64,000 nucleotides of DNA from Rhodoplanes serenus (GTDB lineage: Bacteria > Pseudomonadota > Alphaproteobacteria > Rhizobiales > Xanthobacteraceae): the NCBI GenBank assembly GCA_009720755.1, contig WNKV01000002.1, positions 248,001 to 312,000 of the forward strand. The letters run 5' to 3'. The position numbers and the translations under genes are program-made. The stretch's first letter is position 1. Each line of letters opens with the position of its first letter. Under the pieces are notes generated by a model. That model saw nothing but the letters and a program-made list of their open reading frames with translations. It had not been told where the DNA came from and did no database searches. Below, piece by piece: positions 28,266 through 37,808 of the stretch.

Positions 28266-29420
28266 ATGACGCTCCCGATTCTCGCCGTCGTGCTGATGGG
28301 GCTGGCCATCGTCGGCTGCCTCTATCTCGTCGTCGCCATCGTGCTGGTCGGCCGCTTCGCGACGCAGCCGGCGCCGGAGATGGCCCGGTCGGCGCCATCC
28401 GTCACGGTGCTCAAGCCCCTGTGCGGAGCGCCGCCCGGTCTCCTCGACGATCTCGCCACGCTGGCGCGCCAAGACTATCCGGGCGCGATGCAGATCGTCT
28501 GCGGCGTCGCCGACGCGGCCGATCCGGCCGTCGCGGTGGTGGAGCGGCTGCGAGCCACGCACCCCGGCGTGGCGATCGAGCTGGTGATCGACCCGGCGGT
28601 GCACGGCGCCAACCGCAAGGTCTCCAACCTCGTCAACATGGCGGGCCGCATCCGCCACGACGTGGTGGTGATCTCCGACGCCGACATCCGGTTGCGCCCG
28701 GACGACCTCGCCCGGGCGGTGGCGGCGCTCGCTGCGCCCGGCGTCGGTGCCGTGACGGGCCTGTACGGCGGCGTGGGCGGCGCCGGCGTGTGGTCGGACC
28801 TTTGTGCGCTCGGCCTCGTGTCTCACTTCCTGCCGAACGCGGTGGTCGGGCTCGCGAGCGGACGGGCGCGGCCGTGCTTCGGGTCGCTGATCGCGTTGCG
28901 GCGCGACACCCTCGACGCGATCGGCGGGTTCCGGCCGTTCGTCGACGCGCTCGCCGACGACCACGCGATCGGCGCCGCGGTGCGCGCCCGCGGGCTCGCC
29001 GTCGCGGTGCCGCCGCTCGCCGTGCTGCACCGTTGCGACGACATGGGCCTGGCGGATCTCTGGCGTCACGAGCTGCGTTGGGCGCGCACCATTCGGGCGC
29101 TCGATCCGCTCGGCTGGCTCGGCAGCGTCGTCACCCATCCGCTGCCGTTCGGGCTCGCGGCGCTCATGGCTGGCGGCGGGCGGCTCGCCGCCGCCCTGGT
29201 GCTCGCCGCCCTGGTGCTGCGCGGCGGGCTCGCCTGGCGGGTCGGAACGCTGTTTCGCCTGCCGCTTCCGGCGCCGTCGCTTCTCGCGCTGCGCGACCTC
29301 TTGACCTTCGCGGTGTTCGTGGCGAGCTTGGCGGGCCGCGATGTCGCCTGGAAGCACCACGACTATCGGCTGCGGCGCGACGGCACCATCGCGGCATGCG
29401 CCAGGGAGCCCGGACCATGA
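28266..29420 (+). CDS. hpnI: Bacteriohopanetetrol glycosyltransferase HpnI
   Basis: A 384-residue membrane-bound GT2-type enzyme. One N-terminal TM helix (5-27) is followed by the catalytic domain: SVTVLKPLCG, VCGVADAADPAV, the nucleotide-sugar DxD-like motif SDADIRL, and a later DDHAIG with LRWARTIR (the Q/RxxRW-type box). C-terminal helices anchor it. HpnI adds N-acetylglucosamine to bacteriohopanetetrol, the first step of glucosaminyl/cyclitol side chains. It ends in an ATGA overlap with hpnJ. Confidence 0.92.
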   Translation: MTLPILAVVLMGLAIVGCLYLVVAIVLVGRFATQPAPEMARSAPSVTVLKPLCGAPPGLLDDLATLARQDYPGAMQIVCGVADAADPAVAVVERLRATHPGVAIELVIDPAVHGANRKVSNLVNMAGRIRHDVVVISDADIRLRPDDLARAVAALAAPGVGAVTGLYGGVGGAGVWSDLCALGLVSHFLPNAVVGLASGRARPCFGSLIALRRDTLDAIGGFRPFVDALADDHAIGAAVRARGLAVAVPPLAVLHRCDDMGLADLWRHELRWARTIRALDPLGWLGSVVTHPLPFGLAALMAGGGRLAAALVLAALVLRGGLAWRVGTLFRLPLPAPSLLALRDLLTFAVFVASLAGRDVAWKHHDYRLRRDGTIAACAREPGP

Positions 29421-30847
29421 TGCGCACGCTGTTTCTTCAGGGTCCGTCCTACGACGGCTATGACGGCGGCGCCGGTGCCCGCTATCAGTCGAAGCGCGAG
29501 ATCCGCTCGTTCTGGTACCCGACCTGGCTGGCCCAGCCGGCCGCGCTGGTCGAGGGCTCGAAGCTGATCGACGCGCCGCCGCACCGGCTCGGCCTCGACG
29601 CGGTGCTCGCCGAGGCGCGGGCACGCGACCTCGTGGTGATGCACACCTCGACGCCGTCCTTCGCGTCCGACATCCGCACCGCCGAGGCCATCAAGGCGGC
29701 GAAGCCCGACGTGGTGATCGGTCTGGTCGGCGCCAAGGCGATGGTCGATCCGGCCGGCTGCCTCGCCGCCTCGCCGGTGATCGACTTCGTCGCCCGCGAG
29801 GAGTTCGACTTCACCGTGAAGGAGGTCGCCGAAGGACGCGAGCTCGCCGCGGTCGCCGGCCTCTCGTGGCGCCGCCGCGACGGCACCATCACCCACAATC
29901 CCGGCCGTGCCCTCCTGGAGGACATGGACGCGCTGCCCTTCGTCAGCCCCGTCTACCAGCGCGATCTGGTGATCGAGAACTATTTCTCCGGCTATCTGCG
30001 CCATCCCTACCTGTCGTTCTACACCGGGCGGGGCTGCAAATCGCGCTGCACCTTCTGCCTGTGGCCGCAGACCATCGGCGGGCACCGCTATCGCGTCCGC
30101 AGCATCGGCCATGTGATGGACGAGCTGCGCTTCGCGGTGCGCGCCTTCCCGCAGGTCAAGGAGTTCTTCTTCGACGACGACACGCTGACCGACAACGCCC
30201 CGCGCGTCGAGGCGCTGGCGCGCGAGATCGGCAGGCTCGGCATCACCTGGTCGTGCAACGCAAAAGGCAACGTTTCGCGCGACACCCTGACGGTGATGCG
30301 CGACAACGGCCTGCGGCTGCTCGTCGTTGGCTACGAGTCGGGCAATCAGCAGATTCTCCACAACATCAAGAAGGGCATGCGCATCGAGGTGGCGAAGCGG
30401 TTCACCCGCGACTGCCGCGACCTCGGCATCAAGATCCACGGCACCTTCGTGCTCGGCCTGCCGGGCGAGACCAGGGAGACCATCGAGGAGACCATCCGGT
30501 TCGCCACCGAGATCGATCCGCACACCGTGCAGGTGTCGCTCGCCGCGCCCTATCCGGGCACCGAGCTGTACGATCAGGCGATCCGCAACGGCTGGCTGCT
30601 CGACGAGAACGCGCAGCTTCTGACCGAGCACGGCACCCAGGCGGCGGCGATGAGCTATCCGCATCTCTCGCACACCGAGATGTTCGACTCGGTGGAGGCG
30701 TTCTATCGGCGCTTCTATCTGCGGGCCCCGAAGATCGCCGCGATCGTCGCCGAGATGGCGACCAGTCCGCAGATGCTCAAGCGCCGTCTGCGCGAGGGCG
30801 TCGAGTTCTTCCGCTTCCTGCGCGAGCGCAAGCATGAGGCGGCGTGA
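29417..30847 (+). CDS. hpnJ: Hopanoid radical-SAM enzyme HpnJ (cyclitol ether formation)
   Basis: A 476-residue B12-type radical-SAM protein. The N-terminal cobalamin-binding-like region (1-150) is followed by the radical-SAM core with C207-x3-C211-x2-C214 in RGCKSRCTFCLW, then FFFDDDTLT and a GYESGNQQIL block. HpnJ rearranges glucosaminyl-bacteriohopanetetrol to the cyclitol ether. The start ATG at 29417 overlaps the hpnI stop; a second ATG at 29420 is possible. Confidence 0.93.
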   Translation: MMRTLFLQGPSYDGYDGGAGARYQSKREIRSFWYPTWLAQPAALVEGSKLIDAPPHRLGLDAVLAEARARDLVVMHTSTPSFASDIRTAEAIKAAKPDVVIGLVGAKAMVDPAGCLAASPVIDFVAREEFDFTVKEVAEGRELAAVAGLSWRRRDGTITHNPGRALLEDMDALPFVSPVYQRDLVIENYFSGYLRHPYLSFYTGRGCKSRCTFCLWPQTIGGHRYRVRSIGHVMDELRFAVRAFPQVKEFFFDDDTLTDNAPRVEALAREIGRLGITWSCNAKGNVSRDTLTVMRDNGLRLLVVGYESGNQQILHNIKKGMRIEVAKRFTRDCRDLGIKIHGTFVLGLPGETRETIEETIRFATEIDPHTVQVSLAAPYPGTELYDQAIRNGWLLDENAQLLTEHGTQAAAMSYPHLSHTEMFDSVEAFYRRFYLRAPKIAAIVAEMATSPQMLKRRLREGVEFFRFLRERKHEAA

Positions 30848-30913
30848 GCATGTTGCTGGTCGTCGCCGGGCCGGGCCTCTCCTTCGTCGTCGCGGGGCAC
30901 GGCCTTTCCTTGG

Positions 30914-31036
30914 TCATCGCCGGGCTCGACCCGGCGATCCATCACATCGCCTGACGATCCTTGTTCGATCGGGATGGATGCGCGGGTCGAGCCCGCGCAT
31001 GACGGGTTGGGTGCGCGGGTCGCGCCCGTGCATGAT
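30914..31036. repeat. Dispersed double-hairpin repeat (family A), copy 2, inside the hopanoid operon
   Basis: The same design as at 20674-20764: TCGCCGGG-CTCGA-CCCGGCGA at 30917-30937, then ATGCGCGGG-TCGAG-CCCGCGCAT at 30978-31000, followed by GACG. A third, weaker stem (gcgcgggtcgcgcccgtgc) follows to 31036. It separates hpnJ from hpnK, which are otherwise a tight operon, and could act in the mRNA as a stabiliser or attenuator. Confidence 0.75.
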
Positions 31037-31063
31037 GGGCAGAGTTCTGGACGGACCCTCAGC

Positions 31064-31909
31064 ATGTCTCACCTCGTGGTCACCGCCGACGATTTCGGGC
31101 TCTCGGTCGAGGTCAACACCGCGGTCGAGCAGGCACATCGCGACGGCATCCTCACCGCCGCGAGCCTGATGGTCGGCGCGCCGGCGGCGGCCGATGCGGT
31201 CGCGCGGGCGCGGCGGCTGCCGCGCCTGCGGGTCGGCCTGCATGTCGTGCTGCTCGAGGCGCGGCCGGTGCTACGGCGCGACGCGGTTCCGGATTTGGTC
31301 GATGCGTCGGGGCGCTTTCGGGCCGACATGGTGCGGCTGGCGATCGCGATCGCGGCGCGCCCGGCCGTACGGGCGCAGATGCGGGCCGAGGTGGCAGCGC
31401 AGTTCGCGGCGTTCCGTGATGCCGGCCTGCCGCTCGACCATGTCAACGCCCACAAGCATTTCCATCTGCATCCCTCGATCCTCGCCGCCGTGCTGGACGA
31501 GGCGCGGCGTGCCGGCGTGCGTGTCCTGCGGCTGCCGGTCGAGCCGGCCGCGGTGCTCGCCGCGACCGGGCAGGGCGCATCGCCGCTCGGCGCACGCGCG
31601 ACGGCGTGGTGGGCGCGGCGTCTCGCCCGTGCGGTGCGGCGGCGCGGTTTCGCCGTTCCTGATCACGTGCTCGGCCTCGCCTGGTCGGGCGCCATGACGC
31701 CGTCCCGGCTCGCTGCATTGCTGCGCCATCTGCCGGACGGCGTGACGGAGATCTATACGCACCCCGCGACCGCCGATGCGTTTCCGGGCGCCGCGCCTGG
31801 CTACCGCTACACCGACGAGCTGGCGGCGCTGACCAGCGCCGACGTGATCACGATGGCGGCCCGCAGCGGCGCGACACGGGGCGGCTTCTCGGACGTCGAG
31901 GTCCGTTGA
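31064..31909 (+). CDS. hpnK: Hopanoid biosynthesis deacetylase HpnK (YdjC/ChbG family)
   Basis: A 281-residue carbohydrate deacetylase. The metal and catalytic residues are in VVTADDFGLS (D9, D10), H60 in VGLHVVLLE, and the H130-x-H-x-H run of NAHKHFHLHP. A further His lies in YTHPATAD near the C-terminus. HpnK removes the acetyl group from N-acetylglucosaminyl-bacteriohopanetetrol made by HpnI. It starts at the ATG at 31064 after the inserted hairpin repeat, 216 bases from hpnJ, rather than overlapping it. Confidence 0.92.
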   Translation: MSHLVVTADDFGLSVEVNTAVEQAHRDGILTAASLMVGAPAAADAVARARRLPRLRVGLHVVLLEARPVLRRDAVPDLVDASGRFRADMVRLAIAIAARPAVRAQMRAEVAAQFAAFRDAGLPLDHVNAHKHFHLHPSILAAVLDEARRAGVRVLRLPVEPAAVLAATGQGASPLGARATAWWARRLARAVRRRGFAVPDHVLGLAWSGAMTPSRLAALLRHLPDGVTEIYTHPATADAFPGAAPGYRYTDELAALTSADVITMAARSGATRGGFSDVEVR

Positions 31910-31918
31910 TGGCCGGCG

Positions 31919-32911
31919 TTACCTGACCTTGCCGGCCTGCCGGAACCACGCCAGCGCGTCGGCGACGCCCTCGCGCCACGGCCGCGACACGTAGCCGAGA
32001 TCGCGGCGCGCCTTGCGGTCGTCGAAGAACATGCGGTAGCGCGCGAGCCGCAGGCCGTCGACGGTGAGGAACGGCTCGCGCCCGGTGAGGCGGCCGACCG
32101 CCTCGGCCGCGGCGGCCAGCGGGAAGAGGGCGCGGCGCGGCAGCGCCAGCGTCGGCGGACGGCGACCGACCCGCCCGGCGATCTCGATCAGGAGATCGCG
32201 CAGGAAGACGTTCTCGCCACCGAGGATGTAGCGCTCGCCGATCTCGCCCCGGCGCAGCGCGAGCAGATGGCCGGCGGCGACGTCGTCGACATGCACGAGG
32301 TTGAGCCCGGTGTCCACGAAGGCCGGCATGCGGCCGCTCGCCGCCTCGACGATGATGCGGCCGGTCGGCGTCGGCTTGATGTCCCGCGGGCCAATCGGCG
32401 TCGACGGGTTGACGATCACGGCCGGCAATCGCTCGCGCGCCACCAGGTCGTCGACCACGCGCTCGGCCAGCACCTTGCTCTTCTTGTAGGCGCCGATCGC
32501 CCGCTCCGCATCGAGCCGCATGGTCTCGTCGGCCACGAGGTTGCCGGCGAGCCGCAGCGTCGCGACGCTCGATGTGTAGACGACGCGCTCGACTCCGGCC
32601 CGCAGCGCCTCCTCCATGACGAGGCGGGTGCCCTCGACATTGGTGCGGATCAGCGCCGCCGGGTCGGGCACCCACAGCCGGTAGTCGGCGGCGACGTGAA
32701 AGACGAACCGCACGCCGCGCATGGCAGCCGCGATCGAGTCGCGGTTGCCGATATCGCCGATCGCCACCGTGTCGGCGGGATCGAGATTTTCGCGGCGGCT
32801 CGTCGGCCGCACCAGCACCCGCACCGCGAAGCCGTCGCGGCGCAGCGCATCCGCCACGGCGGCGCCGAGAAATCCGCTCGCACCCGTCACCAGGACGATG
32901 TCGGCCGCCAT
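31919..32911 (-). CDS. hpnA: Hopanoid-associated NAD-dependent sugar epimerase HpnA
   Basis: A 330-residue extended SDR. NAD-binding motif VTGASGFLG (8-16), VYTSSVATLR with the active Ser, and Y142-K-K-S-K146 as the catalytic YxxxK. NPSTPIGPRDIKPTPTG is a block characteristic of HpnA. Its role in hopanoid production is not settled; it commonly sits in hpn clusters. It converges on hpnK, 9 bases apart. Confidence 0.9.
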   Translation of the reverse strand: MAADIVLVTGASGFLGAAVADALRRDGFAVRVLVRPTSRRENLDPADTVAIGDIGNRDSIAAAMRGVRFVFHVAADYRLWVPDPAALIRTNVEGTRLVMEEALRAGVERVVYTSSVATLRLAGNLVADETMRLDAERAIGAYKKSKVLAERVVDDLVARERLPAVIVNPSTPIGPRDIKPTPTGRIIVEAASGRMPAFVDTGLNLVHVDDVAAGHLLALRRGEIGERYILGGENVFLRDLLIEIAGRVGRRPPTLALPRRALFPLAAAAEAVGRLTGREPFLTVDGLRLARYRMFFDDRKARRDLGYVSRPWREGVADALAWFRQAGKVR

Positions 32912-33008
32912 GTCGCTTCCTCCGCGCGCCCAGCGGCGCGACCCTGTCGCAATCGGGGGAGGCGATCAAGACCCGCCAAACCGGACCCTGCCGGCGCACA
33001 GGTGCACG

Positions 33009-33039
33009 AAAAAGCCCGGCGCCGCGCGGGCGCCGGGCT
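33009..33039 (-). terminator. Rho-independent terminator of the tctCBA transcript
   Basis: On the minus strand, AGCCCGGCGCC pairs with GGCGCCGGGCT across a short GCGC-type loop and is followed by TTTTT. It lies 28 bases beyond the tctA stop (33067) and upstream of the divergently placed hpnA start. Strong stem and clear U-tract. Confidence 0.88.
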
Positions 33040-33066
33040 GCACGCGGAGAGCGAGGAGCGACGCCG

Positions 33067-34575
33067 TCAGCCCGCGCTGGCGCTCTCCTGCACGGCGCGG
33101 AACTGCTGCGACTTCTTGAGGAGCGTCGGCAGGAACAGGAACAGCACCGCGCAGATCAGCAGCACCAGGGCGATCGGCTTTTCGAAGAAGATCATGTTGG
33201 AGCCCTTCGAGATGATCAGCGCCTGGCGATACGCCTGCTCCAGCCGCCCGCCCAGGATGAGGCCGAGGATCAGCGGCTCGACCGGATACTTGTGGACCCG
33301 CATGTAGTAGCCGAGCAGGCCGGCGGCCCCGGTGAGCACCAGGTCGACGGCGCTGTAGCTGAGCGACCAGACGCCGATGGTGGAGATCACCAGCACGGTC
33401 GGCATGAGGTACTTGGCGGGAATCCGCATCACCCGGGCGAAGACGTTGACCAGCGGCCAGTTGAGCAGCAGCAGCAGCGTGTTGCCGACATACATGGAGG
33501 CGATCAGCGTCCACACGATGGCGCCGTGCTTCTCGAACATCAGCGGGCCGGGCGTGATGTCGAGCATCATCAGGGCGCCGAGCATCACGGCGGTGGCGCC
33601 GCCGCCCGGCAGGCCGAGGGTGAGGAGGGGCACCAGCGAGGCGCCGCTCGCCGCGTTGTTGGCCGACTCGGGATTGGCGACGCCGCGGATGTCGCCGGTG
33701 CCGAGTCGTTCCGGATTCTTGCAGACCCGCTTCTCCAGGTTGTAGGCGATGAAGGTGGAGAGCGTCGCGCCGGCGCCCGGCAGCATGCCGATGACGAAGC
33801 CGAACACGGTGCCGCGCAGGATCGCTGGCAGGCTGTAGACGAACTCCGACCAGGAGATCCACACCCTGCCGGCCTTGACGATCTGGGCGCGGGTGCCGGC
33901 GTGCACTTCGCGGGCGGTGATCACCACCTCGGTGAGCGCGAACATGCCGATCGCCACCACGACGAAGTCGACGCCGTCCTGGAGGAACGGGTTGCCGAAG
34001 GTGAAGCGCGCGGCGCCCGACACGAGATCGATGCCGACGGTGGCGATCATCAGGCCGAGGCAGGTCGAGATGATCGACTTGGTCACGTTGGTGCCGGTCA
34101 GGCTCGCCACCGTGCACAGGCCGAACACCATCAGGGCGAAGAACTCGGCCGGGCCGAACAGCAGCGCGTAGCGGGCGATCGGCGCGCCCACGAAGGTCAG
34201 CATCAGCACCGAGAAGGTGCCGGCGATGAACGAGCCGATCGCCGCGATGGCGAGCGCCGGGCCGGCGCGGCCCTGCATCGCCATCTTGTGGCCGTCGATC
34301 GTCGTGATCACCGAGGCCGACTCGCCCGGGATATTGACCAGGATCGAGGTGGTCGAGCCGCCGTACATCGAGCCGTAATAGACCGAGGTCAGCAGGATCA
34401 GCGCGGTCGCCGGCGGCATGCTGAACACGAGCGGGATCAGCATGGCGAGCGTCGCGGTGGGGCCGAGGCCCGGCAGCACGCCGATGAGCGTGCCGACCAG
34501 GCAGCCGGCCAGCGCGATCAGCAGATTGAGCGGCAGCAGCGCGACCGCGAATCCGTTCAGGAGATGCTCGAACAT
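33067..34575 (-). CDS. tctA: Tripartite tricarboxylate transporter, large membrane subunit TctA
   Basis: A 502-residue membrane protein of standard length with about 11-12 hydrophobic segments. Family signatures are GTLIGVLPGLGPTATLAMLIPLVF (27-50), YYGSMYGGSTTSILVNIPGESASVITTIDGH, and the second repeat GFVIGMLPGAGATLSTFIAYNLEK. It is the transport channel for a carboxylate delivered by TctC. The ATG at 34575 lies 10 bases past the tctB stop. Confidence 0.95.
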   Translation of the reverse strand: MFEHLLNGFAVALLPLNLLIALAGCLVGTLIGVLPGLGPTATLAMLIPLVFSMPPATALILLTSVYYGSMYGGSTTSILVNIPGESASVITTIDGHKMAMQGRAGPALAIAAIGSFIAGTFSVLMLTFVGAPIARYALLFGPAEFFALMVFGLCTVASLTGTNVTKSIISTCLGLMIATVGIDLVSGAARFTFGNPFLQDGVDFVVVAIGMFALTEVVITAREVHAGTRAQIVKAGRVWISWSEFVYSLPAILRGTVFGFVIGMLPGAGATLSTFIAYNLEKRVCKNPERLGTGDIRGVANPESANNAASGASLVPLLTLGLPGGGATAVMLGALMMLDITPGPLMFEKHGAIVWTLIASMYVGNTLLLLLNWPLVNVFARVMRIPAKYLMPTVLVISTIGVWSLSYSAVDLVLTGAAGLLGYYMRVHKYPVEPLILGLILGGRLEQAYRQALIISKGSNMIFFEKPIALVLLICAVLFLFLPTLLKKSQQFRAVQESASAG

Positions 34576-34585
34576 GGCGCGGCCC

Positions 34586-35146
34586 TCAGTTGACCAGCGG
34601 CTCGAGGACGCCCCACGGCAGACGGACGTTGAGCCCGTACTTGAAGCCGAAGAACACCACGGCGGTGACGGCGAGCGAGAGGCCGAGCACCACATGCCAG
34701 CGCATCTCGCCGAGCAGCATGGTGAACAGCACGAGCAGCACGAAGGTGGCGACCGGGAAGCCGACGTCCGGCATGAACCACAGATAGCCGAGCACCACCG
34801 CCCACAGGGCGACGAAGTGCCAGTCGAGACCGAGACGGGCGAAGAGGCCGCCGGTCGGCGCTGCGTGGTCATCGGCGGCAGCCGGCGCCGCCGGGGCGGT
34901 TCCGGCAGCAGGGGCGGAGCGGGCCCGCAGGCGGGCCATCAGGTCGCGCGGTGAGACGAGGAGCCACAGCCCCATGGCGGCGAACACGATGCCGAGCAAC
35001 TCCGGAAACGTCTTCGGACCCGGCGTGTCGGGGAGCTGATAGAAATCGGGAATGTTGAAGGTCTCCCACAGATAGCCGAGGGAGACCAGGAGAATGACCA
35101 GTCCTTCGATGCGGGTCCGCAGCGACCCGCGCGACGCGATGTCCAT
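34586..35146 (-). CDS. tctB: Tripartite tricarboxylate transporter, small membrane subunit TctB
   Basis: A 186-residue protein with four hydrophobic segments: IEGLVILLVSLGYLW, LLGIVFAAMGLWLLV, LWAVVLGYLWFMPDVG and VLLVLFTMLLGE/LAVTAVVFFG. The central Ala/Pro linker (75-100) is non-conserved. The motif G-P-K-T-F-P before TM2 is typical of TctB. It partners TctA. The gap to tctC is about 190 bases with no visible terminator, so one operon is likely. Confidence 0.9.
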   Translation of the reverse strand: MDIASRGSLRTRIEGLVILLVSLGYLWETFNIPDFYQLPDTPGPKTFPELLGIVFAAMGLWLLVSPRDLMARLRARSAPAAGTAPAAPAAADDHAAPTGGLFARLGLDWHFVALWAVVLGYLWFMPDVGFPVATFVLLVLFTMLLGEMRWHVVLGLSLAVTAVVFFGFKYGLNVRLPWGVLEPLVN

Positions 35147-35335
35147 GGAGCGATTCCTTGCAGCCGACTTGCAGCCGAGCCGTGCCGCCGGGCGAGTGTC
35201 GCGGTCGGCCGATCGGAAGGCGATCTGTCGCCGACAGGGCGTCGACCATGAGGGTCGACGCTTCGGCGCTCTGGGCCGCCGGACCGTGCCGCGCCGGAGC
35301 GCCCGGCGTGGCGGCCCGGCAGGGGAATCACGGGG

Positions 35336-36316
35336 CTATTTCAGGAAGCCCAGCTCCTTGAGGAGGACGCGGTACTCGGCGGCCTCGTTGTTCACATAGG
35401 TGGCGAACTCGTCACCGAAGCGGGTGATCGGCTCCCAGCCGAGCTTGTCGCGCTCGGCGGCGAACTCCGGCGACTTCACCGCGGTCTTCAGCGTCTCGAG
35501 CCACCAGTCGTAGGCTTCCTTCGGCACGCCCGGTGCCATGTAGTAGCCGCGCCAGATCACGTAGGTGACCTTGGCGCCCTGCTCGGTGGCGGTCGGGATG
35601 TCGGGGAACTTGCTGGAGCGGGCATCGGCGAGCACCGCGAGGCCGCGGATCTTGCCGGCTTCGAGCTGGCCGGCCGCTTCCGAGATGTCGAGCGCCGCGA
35701 CCTGGGTGTGGCCGCCCAGCATGGAGGTCAGCGCCTCGCCGCCGCCCTGGAACGGCACATAGACCGCCTTGGTGGGCTCGACGCCGATCGACTTGGCGAA
35801 CAGCGCGACCTTCATGTGATCCTGGCCGCCGGGCGCCGAACCGCCCGAGAAGGTGACGGATTTCGGGTCGGCCTTCATGGCGGCGATCAGATCGGCCAGC
35901 GTCTTGTACTTGGAGTCGGCCGGGACGAAGAAGCCACCGAGCTCGGCGCCGATCTGGGCGAGCGGCATCACCTCCTTGAAGGTGTAGGGGGTGCGGCCGA
36001 GCGCCACCGTGAAGGTCAGGGCGTTGGAGGCCGAGACGATCAGGTTGGTGTCGCCCTTGCGCTTGGTCGCCACGTTGGCGATGGCGACCGCGCCGCTGCC
36101 GCCCGGCATGTTGGTGACGTAGATCGAGCCTTTGAAGGCGCCGGTCTTCTGGAGCACCGACGAGATCGTCCGACAGGTGATGTCCCAGCCGCCGCCGGGG
36201 TTGGCCGGGGCGATGCACTCGCCCTGACCTTTCGGCTCCCAGGCCGAGGCCGGGACGGCGGCCATCGGTCCTGCAAGGGCCATTCCTGCAAGAAGCAGCA
36301 CCACGGATCTGGTCAT
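35336..36316 (-). CDS. tctC: Tripartite tricarboxylate transporter periplasmic binding protein TctC
   Basis: A 326-residue binding protein with a signal peptide (1-25, ending ASAW). It resembles the TctC rather than the short Bug branch: CIAPANPGGGWDITCRT forms the ligand loop and includes two cysteines (Cys34 and Cys48), which may pair. NMPGGSGAVAIANVA and FSGGSAPGGQDHMKVALFAK follow. The ligand is a tri- or dicarboxylate but cannot be named. First gene of tctCBA; an Ldh-type dehydrogenase lies upstream on the same strand. Confidence 0.92.
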   Translation of the reverse strand: MTRSVVLLLAGMALAGPMAAVPASAWEPKGQGECIAPANPGGGWDITCRTISSVLQKTGAFKGSIYVTNMPGGSGAVAIANVATKRKGDTNLIVSASNALTFTVALGRTPYTFKEVMPLAQIGAELGGFFVPADSKYKTLADLIAAMKADPKSVTFSGGSAPGGQDHMKVALFAKSIGVEPTKAVYVPFQGGGEALTSMLGGHTQVAALDISEAAGQLEAGKIRGLAVLADARSSKFPDIPTATEQGAKVTYVIWRGYYMAPGVPKEAYDWWLETLKTAVKSPEFAAERDKLGWEPITRFGDEFATYVNNEAAEYRVLLKELGFLK

Positions 36317-36545
36317 GATGGTTTCCTTTCCAGCGGCACGGGCTGGAGCACGCGGCAGCGCGTATCAGTTCCGTTGCCGAACGGCATGACTTTCGTCAAG
36401 CAGTTGTCCAGCGAATTCCCGAGTTGTGAGCGTTGCATTGCTATGGTGTTCGCGGTCGCGAGATGGTGTCCGGGTCCGTATCGGCGCTCGCCGCGCGACC
36501 GACCTGCATGGTCGGTCGGCGGAGCACGATATGATCCTGGTTCGG

Positions 36546-37604
36546 TCATCGAAACGGCAGGGCCTCGGTGAGGTCCATCTCGGCCGCCAGCCGGGCGAGG
36601 TCGGCGCGGGTGTCGTCCGGCAGCGCGAGGCCGAGCCGGCGGTTCTCCGCATCGGCGCGGGCCTCGATCTCGCCCGGATAGTGCACCTCGTCGAAGCCCT
36701 GCGCGGTGGGCACGCGCTTGAGCGAGGCGATCAGCGCCTCCATGCGGGCGTCGAAGTCGGCGCGTGGCTGGATGGCGGCGATGTCGATGGCGATGGCCAG
36801 ATGCCCGGCGCCGCTGCGGGCGCGGTCCTGATAAGGTCCGTGCACATTGGCCCCGAAGGCGCTGCCGGTGAGCACGCCGGAGAGCACGTCCATCACCAGC
36901 GCGATGCCATAGCCCTTGTGCTGCGCCATCGGCAGGATGACGCCGGCGATCGCCTCGGTGGGGTCGGTGGTGGGGCGGCCGTCGGCCGTGATGGCCCAGC
37001 CTTCGGGAATCGGCCGGCCCTCCTGGCGGGCCAGATAGATCTTGCCGCGGGCGACGCCCGTGTTGGCGATGTCGAGCACCAGCGGCGGGTGGCGGCCGGC
37101 TGGCGCGGCCCACGACCACGGGTTGGTGCCGACCGCCTTCTCGCGCCCGCCCCAGGGGGCCATCGCGGGGCTCGCATTGGTGGACAGGAAGCCGACAGAG
37201 CCCCGCGGCGGCGCCATCAGGGTGAAGTACATCGCGGTGCCGAAGTGATTGGAGTTGCGCACCGCGACGGCGCCGACGCCGTGCCGGCCGGCGCGCCCGA
37301 TCGCCTCCTGCATGGCCTGCGCGGCCACCACCTGGCCCATGGCGTCGTGGCCGTCGATCACCGCGAGGGCACCGCCGTCGATGACGATCTCGGGCCGTGC
37401 CGCGGCGGCGCAGACGCCCGACTTCAGCCGCGCCGCATACCACGGCAGGCGCAGCACGCCGTGGCTCTGGTGGCCCCATAGATCGGCCTGCACCAGCGTG
37501 TCGGCGCACAGCCGGGCGTCGTCCGGGGCGAGGCCGAGCCGGGCGTAGACGGTGGTGCAGAAGGCCAGGAGGGCGTCGGGAGCGACTCGAGGCAGCGGCG
37601 ACAT
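36546..37604 (-). CDS. Malate/L-sulfolactate/ureidoglycolate-type dehydrogenase (Ldh_2 family)
   Basis: A 352-residue NAD(P)-dependent oxidoreductase of the Ldh_2/YlbC family. WGHQSHGVLRLPWY near the N-terminus carries the catalytic His. AVRNSNHFGTAMYF and GTNPWSWAAP are further signatures, and the PMAQHKGYGIALVMDVLSGVLTGSAFG block is at about 225-250. Members oxidise malate, lactate, sulfolactate or similar 2-hydroxyacids. It is on the same strand as tctC, 230 bases upstream, which suggests the transporter may bring in its hydroxyacid substrate. Substrate not determinable. Confidence 0.9.
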   Translation of the reverse strand: MSPLPRVAPDALLAFCTTVYARLGLAPDDARLCADTLVQADLWGHQSHGVLRLPWYAARLKSGVCAAAARPEIVIDGGALAVIDGHDAMGQVVAAQAMQEAIGRAGRHGVGAVAVRNSNHFGTAMYFTLMAPPRGSVGFLSTNASPAMAPWGGREKAVGTNPWSWAAPAGRHPPLVLDIANTGVARGKIYLARQEGRPIPEGWAITADGRPTTDPTEAIAGVILPMAQHKGYGIALVMDVLSGVLTGSAFGANVHGPYQDRARSGAGHLAIAIDIAAIQPRADFDARMEALIASLKRVPTAQGFDEVHYPGEIEARADAENRRLGLALPDDTRADLARLAAEMDLTEALPFR

Positions 37605-37808
37605 GGGGCGTCCGGCGGTGGCGCCGCCGGTCCCCGACCGGATGCGACGCGCCGACGCACCCTAGGAGCAAGCGCGCCCGAACGCCATCGGGGACGTCAC
37701 GGACGGTGCTCCGATCCGCCCGGATGCGAAGCCGGGCCTCCGGTCGAAAGACCGAAGGCCCGGTGATCATCGCGCAGAAGAGCCGGGCGTCGCCCGGCCG
37801 TCACCCTC

